The notes under the pieces were generated by a model. That model did not search any database, was not told the DNA's origin, and was given only the letters and a program-made list of their open reading frames with translations. Shown piece by piece: positions 1-6,750 of a DNA stretch of 6,956 nucleotides. How positions within the stretch are numbered: the first letter of the stretch is position 1; each line of letters begins with the position of its first letter. Position numbers and translations under genes: made by a program. The DNA lies in assembly GCA_025459035.1 (NCBI GenBank), contig JALORJ010000137.1, forward strand, positions 1 through 6,956. The letters are read 5' to 3'. This DNA is from Burkholderiales bacterium (GTDB lineage Bacteria > Pseudomonadota > Gammaproteobacteria > Burkholderiales > Ga0077523).

Positions 1-139
1 GATACGACGCCCGCGCCGACGCGTACTGACTGTCCGCGCTCAACGCCTCCCGATACACCGACATCAGGTCCGCTCCCCGCGCCGGTGCGGCAGCGAGCAG
101 GACGGCGAGCGACACGGCAGACAGACGCAGGACGGGCAT
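1..139 (-). CDS. tolC: TolC-type outer-membrane efflux protein, N-terminal part (runs off left edge)
   Basis: Only the first 46 codons lie in the window; the gene continues beyond position 1. The product starts MPVLRLSAVSLAVLLAAAPA and then R-G-A-D-L. This is a short basic start, a hydrophobic core and an Ala-rich cleavage region, so a Sec signal peptide of about 23 residues. The mature start (ADLMSVYREALSADSQYASA) is the typical opening of TolC-family outer-membrane proteins, which form the trimeric exit duct of type I secretion and RND/MFS efflux pumps. The start is 51 nt downstream of the rhodanese stop, on the same strand, so it is probably the third gene of the operon. No strong Shine-Dalgarno is visible before the ATG. 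Family assignment rests on this N-terminus and on recalled synteny; which TolC paralogue it is cannot be told. Confidence 0.8.
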   Translation of the reverse strand, partial: MPVLRLSAVSLAVLLAAAPARGADLMSVYREALSADSQYASARASY

Positions 140-190
140 GGGCGAAGGACGCGAACAGGGAGGACGACGGACGGGCGACGGCGCAGCGCT

Positions 191-517
191 TCAGTAGCGA
201 CGCACCCCGGGATCGACGAGGCGCGACCAGGCGTCGATGCCGCCGTCGAGGTTGTGCAGCCGCGCGAAGCCCTGCGCATCGAGGAAGCGCGCGACCTGCA
301 GGCTGCGCGCCCCATGATGGCAGACGACCACCCAGTCGCGCGCGGGATCGAGGTCGTGGAAGGTCTGCGGGATCCGGCCCATCGGCAGGCACACGCTGCC
401 GGGGATCGTGCCGAGATCGGTCTCCCACGGCTCGCGCACGTCGAGCACCAGTGGCGGTGCGCGGTCGGCATCGGCGAGCCACGCCGACAGCGTCGGCGCG
501 TCGATGTGCTCGATCAT
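191..517 (-). CDS. Single-domain rhodanese-like sulfurtransferase (108 aa)
   Basis: A compact rhodanese domain spanning nearly the whole protein, similar in size to GlpE/PspE. Visible landmarks are VLDVREPWE at residues 24-32 (the Asp-Val-Arg strand), the IPGSVCLPMGRIP stretch at 38-50, and the active-site loop C66-H-H-G-A-R71-S. The closing region is LDGGIDAW at about 90-97. The Cys would carry the persulfide in sulfur transfer; acceptor and physiological role are unknown. With no N-terminal signal it should be cytoplasmic. The ATG overlaps the stop of the upstream methyltransferase by one base (TGATG, 519-515). There is no clear Shine-Dalgarno, so translation is probably coupled to the upstream gene. 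The TolC-type gene follows 51 nt downstream. Family is certain; substrate is not. Confidence 0.93.
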   Translation of the reverse strand: MIEHIDAPTLSAWLADADRAPPLVLDVREPWETDLGTIPGSVCLPMGRIPQTFHDLDPARDWVVVCHHGARSLQVARFLDAQGFARLHNLDGGIDAWSRLVDPGVRRY

Positions 518-1173
518 CAGAAGACGAACCGCTCGGGCGCGCGCGCATTCACCAGCGGCGCGATGCGCGTCTCGAACAGCCCGGTGGACGCGAAGCCGCC
601 GGCCGGCGCCCGCGTGAACAGCCGCGCCGTCTGGATCGGCGGCGCGCCGACCACCGCCAGCAGCCGGCCGCCCGGGGCGAGCTGCGCGAGCATCTCGTCG
701 GGCACCAGCGGAAGCGCGGCGGTCACGAGGATCGCGTCGTACGGCGCACGGGTCGGCCAGCCGAGCGCCGCGTCGCCGGTCTCGACGACGACCGTCCCGC
801 GGCCCCCTCGCGCCTGGATGCGCGTCTGCGCGGCCGCGGCGAGTTCGGGTACGCGCTCGACCGACACGACGTGCGCGACCAGATGCGACAGCAGCGTGGT
901 CGAGAAGCCCGACCCGGTGCCGATCTCGAGCACGCGATCGGTCGGCTGCAGCTGGAGTTCCTGGAGCATGCGGGCTTCGAGCTTGGGCGCGAGCATCGCG
1001 GCGCCATGGCCGAGCGGCACTTCCATGTCGGCGTACGCCAGACCGCGCATGGCCTCGGGCACGAAGGCATCGCGCGGCACGCTGTCGTACAGGTCGAGGA
1101 TCCGCTGATCGAAGACGTCCCACGTGCGGATCTGGGACTCGATCATGTTGAAGCGCGCGACCTGCGTGTCCAT
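517..1173 (-). CDS. PCMT-family SAM-dependent methyltransferase (218 aa), atypical active site
   Basis: The protein resembles protein-L-isoaspartate O-methyltransferases in length and layout. It has an N-terminal helix MDTQVARFNMIESQIRTWDV, FVPE at 37-40, and the SAM-binding motif I VLEIGTGSGFSTTLL at 81-95. The acidic ribose-binding residue is in VVSVER (102-107), and YDAILVTAALP at 145-155 is followed by LAPGGRLLAVVG. Canonical PCMTs carry Thr-Ile-Ser in a G-x-G-x-T-I-S-x-P context, which contacts the isoaspartyl substrate. Here the matching stretch is G55-H-G-A-A-M-L-A-P63, so those three positions read A-M-L. The SAM fold looks intact but classical repair activity is doubtful. I chose the ATG at 1173 because the family N-terminus begins there; in-frame sequence further upstream runs into the riboswitch region and is not protein-like. 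It is the first gene of the minus-strand operon with the rhodanese and TolC-type genes, and divergent from thiC. Confidence 0.9.
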   Translation of the reverse strand: MDTQVARFNMIESQIRTWDVFDQRILDLYDSVPRDAFVPEAMRGLAYADMEVPLGHGAAMLAPKLEARMLQELQLQPTDRVLEIGTGSGFSTTLLSHLVAHVVSVERVPELAAAAQTRIQARGGRGTVVVETGDAALGWPTRAPYDAILVTAALPLVPDEMLAQLAPGGRLLAVVGAPPIQTARLFTRAPAGGFASTGLFETRIAPLVNARAPERFVF

Positions 1174-1210
1174 CGTGCGGGCGGGCTCGTGTGCCTTGGG
1201 AAATCGACCG

Positions 1211-1239
1211 TTGCGAGTATCCCACGGTTGGTTCAGCAT
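1211..1239 (+). promoter_or_regulatory. Possible sigma70-type promoter for thiC-thiD
   Basis: TTGCGA at 1211-1216 (4 of 6 to TTGACA) is followed by 17 nt and CAGCAT at 1234-1239 (3 of 6 to TATAAT). The expected start near 1246 falls two bases before the 5' strand of riboswitch helix P1. That placement is the main reason to believe it; the -10 itself is weak. Confidence 0.35.
1216..1224 (-). promoter_or_regulatory. Possible extended -10 promoter for the methyltransferase operon
   Basis: Read on the minus strand this is TGGGATACT, a TG-N extended -10 with hexamer GATACT (4 of 6 matches to TATAAT). It would start transcription near 1209, leaving a leader of about 36 nt before the ATG at 1173. 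No good -35 is seen, which an extended -10 can tolerate. It overlaps the proposed thiC -35 on the other strand. By-eye prediction only. Confidence 0.28.
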
Positions 1240-1247
1240 CCGCCCGT

Positions 1248-1335
1248 CACGTGGGGGTCCGGTCGGCCATGGGGGTCGCACCGGTGAGAGACACCCTTCG
1301 AACCTGATGCGGGTCATGCCGCCGTAGGGAACGTG
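1248..1335 (+). ncRNA. TPP riboswitch aptamer (THI element) upstream of thiC
   Basis: All conserved THI-box parts can be found in order. P1 pairs CACGT (1248-1252) with ACGTG (1331-1335). P2 pairs GGGT (1255-1258) with ACCC (1293-1296). P3 pairs CCGGT (1259-1263) with ACCGG (1280-1284). The pyrimidine-sensing TGAGA follows at 1285-1289. Next come CTTCGAACCTGATG (1296-1309), the P4 arm GCGG (1309-1312) with CCGC (1319-1322), and the signature CGTAGGGAA at 1323-1331. This aptamer binds thiamine pyrophosphate and in bacteria lowers expression of the downstream thiamine gene. The target here is thiC, 88 nt beyond the 3' end of P1. The P3 loop differs from textbook examples but that part is variable. 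Confidence 0.96.
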
Positions 1336-1423
1336 TCGCCGGTGTCGCCGGGTCCGCGAGGGCGTGCGCATCGGTCGCGCGCCCCTTCGTGCGGCGCGGT
1401 CCGTGTCGATCACGGAGCCACCG
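1336..1423 (+). promoter_or_regulatory. thiC leader expression platform with Shine-Dalgarno-sequestering hairpin
   Basis: The thiC ribosome binding site is GGAG (1414-1417), 6 nt before the ATG. TCCGTG (1400-1405) can pair perfectly with CACGGA (1411-1416) around a 5-nt loop, covering most of the GGAG. A second stem directly upstream pairs CGCGCC (1378-1383) with GGCGCG (1393-1398). An alternative pairing of GG-T-CCGCG (1351-1358) with CGCGG-T-CC (1395-1402), with one T-T mismatch, would break both. No run of U follows any hairpin, so translational rather than terminator control is favoured. Pairings were found by eye in GC-rich sequence and need folding tests. Confidence 0.55.
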
Positions 1424-3291
<1,868 letters not shown>

Positions 3292-3295
<4 letters not shown>

Positions 3296-4128
3296 GCCGC
3301 GGGGTCGACACGGCCGCGGCGCCGGCCAACGTGCTGTCGATCGCCGGCGTCGATCCGTCCGGCGGCGCCGGTGTCCTCGCCGACCTCAAGGCCTTCGCGG
3401 CGCTCGGCGCGTACGGCTGCGGCGTGATCGCCGCACTGACCGCGCAGAACACGCGTGCGGTGACCGGCATCCATCCGGTGCCGGCCGCCTTCCTCGCGCT
3501 GCAGCTCGACACGCTGTTCGACGACGTGCGCGTCGACGCGGTGAAGATCGGGATGCTCGCGACGCCGGACCTGATCGAGACCGTCGCCACGGCGCTCGAA
3601 CGGCACCGACCGCGGTTCGTCGTGCTCGATCCGGTGATGGTCGCCAAGAGCGGCGATCGCCTGCTCGCCCCCGAGGCCGTCGCGACGCTGCGCGATCGGC
3701 TGCTGCCGCTCGCCACCGTGCTCACCCCGAACCTGCCCGAGGCCGAGGCGCTCGTCGGTCAGGTCGTCGACGACGACCCCGTCGCGATGGCCGCCGCCGG
3801 CGAGAAGCTTCGCCTGCTCGGCGCACGCAGCGTGCTGGTGAAGGGCGGCCACGGCCACGGCGAGACGCTGCACGACGTGTTCGTCGACACGGCCGGAACC
3901 CTGCGGCTCGAAGGGCCGCGGATCGCGACCCGCAACACCCACGGCACCGGCTGCACGCTGTCGTCGGCGATCGCGGCGCTGCTGCCGTCGCGGCCCGCGG
4001 CGCGCGACGCGGTACGCGAGGCGCGCGACTACGTGCAGGGCGCGATCCGGCACGCGGACCGGCTGGCGGTGGGGTCCGGTCACGGACCCCTGCATCACTT
4101 CTGGCGGCAGGACCCCGCGATCACATGA
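3292..4128 (+). CDS. thiD: Hydroxymethylpyrimidine/phosphomethylpyrimidine kinase ThiD (278 aa)
   Basis: This ribokinase-fold enzyme phosphorylates HMP and HMP-P to the diphosphate used by ThiE. Recognisable parts are LSIAGVDPSGGAGVLADLKA at 15-34 (substrate site), the ALTAQNT segment at 48-54, VKIGML at 84-89 and VLDPVMVAKSG at 111-121. They continue with LTPNLPEAEAL at 144-154, VLVKGGHGHG at 181-190 and the anion-hole/catalytic NTHGTGC at 215-221. Length is near the usual 260-270 plus a slightly long N-terminus; the C-terminus shows no fused ThiE domain. The ATG sits in an ATGA overlap with the thiC stop and lacks a clear Shine-Dalgarno, so translational coupling is likely. It shares the thiC riboswitch-controlled transcript. 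Its 3' end overlaps the converging HD-GYP gene by 8 nt. Confidence 0.97.
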
Positions 4129-5335
4129 ACCGCATCGGATCGATGCCCCACTTCTCGGGGGCCTCGTGGCCGGTGATGCGGTCGGCGCCGCCGGCGCCCA
4201 TCTTGCGCGACAGGTCGACGTACTCGGGCTTCACGTAGACGTTCTTCTTCGTGTCGAAGATCGTGCGCACCGTGGGCAGCAGCATGTTGCTGTCGTGCTG
4301 CTGCGTGACGACCGCGAGGCGGCCGCTCTCGAGCATCACCAGCGTCCCGGTCGGGTAGATGCCGATGCAGCGCAGGAAGGACTGCACCAGCAGCGAATCG
4401 AAGTGGAACTTGCTCCACTCGAACAGCTTGCGCAGCGCGTCGGTCGGCTGCATGCCCTTGTGATAGACGCGGTCGGCGGTGATCGCGTCGTAGACGTCGA
4501 CGATCGCGGCCATCTTGCCCAGCGTGTGGATGTCGCCGGCAGGCAGCTTGTTCGGATAGCCCGAACCGTCGACGCGCTCGTGATGCTGGATCGTGATGGT
4601 GAGCGGAATCTCGCCGACGTCGGGCGTCTGCACGAGGATGTCGTAGCCGTCCTGCGGATGGCGCCGGATCACCGCGAACTCCTCGTCGGTGAGCTTGCCG
4701 GGCTTGTTCAGGATGTGCGTCGGCGTCTTCGCCTTGCCGGTGTCGTGCAGCAGGCCGCCGATGCCCGCCTGACGGATCGTGGCGTCGTCGAGCTTCATCG
4801 ACCGCGCGAAGGCCACCAGCAGCGTGCCGACGCTCACCGAGTGCAGGAAGGTGTACTCGTCGGCGTCCTTGATGTGCCCGAGGCCGATCAGCGCTCCGGC
4901 GTTGCGCAGGATCGACGCGGTGATGTCCTCGACCACGCCCTCGACCGCCTCGATCTCGACCGCGCGGCCCAGCCGCACGTCCTGCATCACGCGCTTGACG
5001 ATGCTGTGGGCCTGCTTGTGGATGCGCGTGGCGCGCTCGAGCTCCTCGGAGGTCGACACGCGCAGCTCGGTCACGATCGGCGCCTCGGCCACGCGCTTCA
5101 TCTCGGCCTCGACCTCGGCCTTGACCTCCGCGATGGTCGGCGCGTCGGGCACGTCGGCCCCGCGCTTCGTGTCGATGTAGACCTCGCGGATCCCGGCGTC
5201 GACGATCTTGCGGATGTCGTCGGGGTTGTCGAGCAGGAACCGGCTGCGCACGAACGGATGCGACATCCAGTCGCAGTTCAGATCGTGGATGTACATCCCC
5301 GGCTTGAGCTGCTCGGGCGTGATCTGCTTGATCAT
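4121..5335 (-). CDS. DUF3391/HD-GYP domain protein, probable cyclic-di-GMP phosphodiesterase (404 aa)
   Basis: The N-terminus (about 1-60, MIKQITPEQLKPGMYIHDLN) is the DUF3391 type often attached to HD-GYP proteins. A charged helical linker follows at about 65-135, then an HD-GYP domain at about 150-330. Metal and signature residues are present: H165, H197-D198-T-G-K201, H226, H251-H252, D256-G-S-G-Y-P261 (the GYP motif) and D280 in VDVYDAITADRVYHKG. The family hydrolyses cyclic-di-GMP to GMP or pGpG, influencing motility and biofilm. With the full residue set an active enzyme is expected, though this is inferred. No receiver domain, signal peptide or membrane segment is seen, so it should be cytoplasmic. 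The ATG at 5335 fits the family start, but its Shine-Dalgarno is poor. Its stop lies within the thiD 3' end and it diverges from uppP. Confidence 0.93.
   Translation of the reverse strand: MIKQITPEQLKPGMYIHDLNCDWMSHPFVRSRFLLDNPDDIRKIVDAGIREVYIDTKRGADVPDAPTIAEVKAEVEAEMKRVAEAPIVTELRVSTSEELERATRIHKQAHSIVKRVMQDVRLGRAVEIEAVEGVVEDITASILRNAGALIGLGHIKDADEYTFLHSVSVGTLLVAFARSMKLDDATIRQAGIGGLLHDTGKAKTPTHILNKPGKLTDEEFAVIRRHPQDGYDILVQTPDVGEIPLTITIQHHERVDGSGYPNKLPAGDIHTLGKMAAIVDVYDAITADRVYHKGMQPTDALRKLFEWSKFHFDSLLVQSFLRCIGIYPTGTLVMLESGRLAVVTQQHDSNMLLPTVRTIFDTKKNVYVKPEYVDLSRKMGAGGADRITGHEAPEKWGIDPMRFM
4132..4162. repeat. Palindrome and hairpin just past the thiD stop
   Basis: GCATCG-GAT-CGATGC (4132-4146) is a 15-nt inverted repeat starting 4 nt after the thiD stop. 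It is followed by a partly overlapping, mutually exclusive stem pairing GCCCC (4145-4149) with GGGGC (4158-4162). Both lie in the last codons of the HD-GYP gene. Neither has a T-run, so they are not typical intrinsic terminators, but they may mark the end of the thi transcript. Confidence 0.4.
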
Positions 5336-5423
5336 GGTGCGAAGAGCCGACGCGGCGATCGATTCGGCGAAGCCTGACGCGATGGGCGCATGGTAGACGC
5401 GTCGGATGACGCTTTCTCCTGCA

Positions 5424-5439
5424 GCTTCGCGATCGAAGC
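5424..5439. repeat. 16-nt inverted repeat in the uppP leader
   Basis: GCTTCG-CGAT-CGAAGC has perfect 6-bp arms and a 4-nt centre. It may be a DNA operator or an RNA hairpin; it ends 30 nt before the uppP start. Confidence 0.5.
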
Positions 5440-5442
5440 GAT

Positions 5443-5461
5443 CGAGCCGCTGATAGGCTCG
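5443..5461 (+). promoter_or_regulatory. Hairpin overlapping the presumed uppP ribosome binding region
   Basis: CGAGCC (5443-5448) pairs with GGCTCG (5456-5461) around the loop GCTGATA. The only Shine-Dalgarno-like purines before uppP, ATAGG (5453-5457), run from the loop into the 3' arm, 12 nt from the ATG. Folding could limit translation of uppP. By-eye pairing only. Confidence 0.4.
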
Positions 5462-5469
5462 CGCTCGCC

Positions 5470-6294
5470 ATGGACCTCTCCCTCCTGCTGAAGGCGGTCG
5501 TTCTCGGGCTCGTCGAAGGGCTGACCGAGTTCCTGCCGATCTCCAGCACCGGCCATCTCATCATCGCGGCGCAGCTGCTCGGCTTCGTCGGCGCCAAGGC
5601 GCAGGTGTTCGAGATCTTCATCCAGCTCGGCGCCATCCTCGCGGTGTGCTGGGAGTACCGCAGGCGCCTCGTCGCCGCGGTCGTCGGCATCGCGCGCGAG
5701 CGCACCCAGCAGCGCTTCGTCATCAACCTGCTGATCGCCTTTCTGCCTGCGGCGGTGCTCGGTCTGGCGTTCGGCAAGGCGGTGAAGGCGACGCTGTTCC
5801 ACCCGGTCCCGGTCGCGGTGGCGTTCGTGGTCGGCGGCGTGGCGATCCTGCTGATCGAGCGGCGGCCGCGGCGGCCGCGCGTCGACGACGTCGACGATCT
5901 GCACTGGACCGACGCGATGAAGCTCGGCTTCGCGCAGGCGCTCGCGCTGCTTCCCGGCACGTCACGGTCCGGCGCCACGATCATCGGCGGCCTGTGGTTC
6001 GGCCTGTCGCGCCGGGCGGCGACCGAGTTCTCGTTCTTCCTCGCGATCCCGACGCTGACGGCCGCGGCGCTCTACGACCTGCTGAAGCACCGCGACCTGC
6101 TGTCGGCCCAGGACGTGCCGCTGTTCGCGGTCGGGTTCGTCACCGCGTTCGTGTCGGCGCTGATCGCCGTGCGCGGGCTGCTGCGGTTCGTCGCGTCGCA
6201 CGACTTCACCGCGTTCGCGTGGTACCGGATCGTGTTCGGCGGGCTCGTGCTGCTGACCGCGTTCTCGGGCTGGGTCGACTGGTCGGCGGGCTGA
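5470..6294 (+). CDS. uppP: Undecaprenyl-diphosphatase UppP/BacA (274 aa)
   Basis: This integral inner-membrane enzyme dephosphorylates undecaprenyl pyrophosphate, recycling the lipid carrier for peptidoglycan and other envelope polymers; extra copies confer bacitracin resistance. Both family signatures are present. E16-G-L-T-E20 leads into FLPISSTGHL (21-30) with S26 and H29, and LLPGTSRSGAT (160-170) holds the catalytic Arg at 166. About eight hydrophobic segments alternate with short loops; the Arg-rich RRPRRPR at 131-137 fits a cytoplasmic loop. Length matches the usual 265-280 residues. The ATG at 5470 gives the standard N-terminus. It stands alone on the plus strand, divergent from the HD-GYP gene, and its stop codon directly abuts the stop of the converging rhodanese gene. 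Confidence 0.97.
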   Translation: MDLSLLLKAVVLGLVEGLTEFLPISSTGHLIIAAQLLGFVGAKAQVFEIFIQLGAILAVCWEYRRRLVAAVVGIARERTQQRFVINLLIAFLPAAVLGLAFGKAVKATLFHPVPVAVAFVVGGVAILLIERRPRRPRVDDVDDLHWTDAMKLGFAQALALLPGTSRSGATIIGGLWFGLSRRAATEFSFFLAIPTLTAAALYDLLKHRDLLSAQDVPLFAVGFVTAFVSALIAVRGLLRFVASHDFTAFAWYRIVFGGLVLLTAFSGWVDWSAG

Positions 6295-6750
6295 TCAGCT
6301 CTGCGTCCACGGCAGGCCGGCCGCGCGCCAGCCGCCGATCGTGTTGCGGTGCCCGGCCGCGTCGCGATCGCCCTCGAACCCTTCGAGCACGTTGAATACC
6401 TGGCGATAGCCGGCCGCCTTCGCCGCAGTGGCCGCCGCGTGCGACCGCGCGCCGCTGCGGCACATGAAGAGCAGCGGCGTCGCCCGGTCGGGCACGGCGA
6501 GCTGCAGTTCGTCCATGAACGCGGCATTGGGCACGCCGCCCGGCCAGCGCTGCCACTCGATCTCGAGGCTGCCCGGCACGCGACCGACGTAGTCCCACTC
6601 GGCGCGGGTGCGCACGTCGACGAGGCGCGCGGACGGCAGCGCGTCCAGCAGATGGCGCGCCTCGGCGGGAAGTACCGCGCCGTCGTAGGCAACCCCCTGA
6701 TCGCGCGCCCGGGCGACGGCGGCGGACAGCACGGCGGCGGATTCAGGCAT
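6295..6750 (-). CDS. Rhodanese-like domain protein (151 aa)
   Basis: A single rhodanese domain preceded by a helical segment of about 40 residues (AAVLSAAVARARDQGV, then LPAEARHLLDALPSA). The domain shows RLVDVRTRAEW at 42-52, VGRVPGSLEIEWQRWP at 55-70, and the catalytic loop C97-R-S-G-A-R102-S. The C-terminal part is NVLEGFEGDRD (120-130), then GWRAAGLPW. The CRSGxRS loop is that of typical thiosulfate or persulfide sulfurtransferases and differs from the CHHGARS loop of the other rhodanese here. No signal peptide is seen, so it is probably cytoplasmic. The ATG at 6750 is preceded by GAGGAG (6762-6757 on the minus strand) with 6-nt spacing, which decides it over an in-frame ATG at 6870. Its stop touches the uppP stop. 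Physiological partner unknown. Confidence 0.93.
   Translation of the reverse strand: MPESAAVLSAAVARARDQGVAYDGAVLPAEARHLLDALPSARLVDVRTRAEWDYVGRVPGSLEIEWQRWPGGVPNAAFMDELQLAVPDRATPLLFMCRSGARSHAAATAAKAAGYRQVFNVLEGFEGDRDAAGHRNTIGGWRAAGLPWTQS

Larger units (their letters stand above)
5336..5469. promoter_or_regulatory. Divergent HD-GYP / uppP intergenic region
   Basis: This 134-nt spacer must hold the start signals of both genes, yet no convincing -35/-10 pair is visible on either strand. It contains three copies of GCGATCGA (5355-5362, 5429-5436, 5438-5445); the last two are 9 nt apart. Two hairpins sit close to uppP and are listed separately. Confidence 0.5.

Noticed and set aside
85..1287. Long open plus-strand frame (400 codons) opposite the methyltransferase and rhodanese genes
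   Set aside because: Arg/Gly/Ala-rich translation with no domain; it lies antisense to two clear genes. Such frames are expected in GC-rich DNA.
1378..1398. Hairpin in the thiC leader as an intrinsic terminator
   Set aside because: Stem CGCGCC/GGCGCG is GC-rich but is not followed by a run of T.
4166..5377. 403-codon plus-strand frame opposite the HD-GYP gene
   Set aside because: Low-complexity Leu/Val/Asp/Arg translation mirroring the HD-GYP codons; no recognisable domain.
5355..5445. GCGATCGA repeats as a HIP1-type or CRISPR-like array
   Set aside because: Only three copies with irregular spacing, differing from GCGATCGC, and no spacer-repeat pattern.
5336..5460. In-frame open sequence upstream of the HD-GYP ATG that translates to plausible-looking peptide
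   Set aside because: No ATG or GTG in frame is available, third-position GC is lower than in the genes, and the family normally starts at MIKQIT-like sequence.
4095..5984. 629-codon minus-strand frame spanning the HD-GYP gene and half of uppP
   Set aside because: Different frame from the real HD-GYP product, Arg-rich and without motifs.
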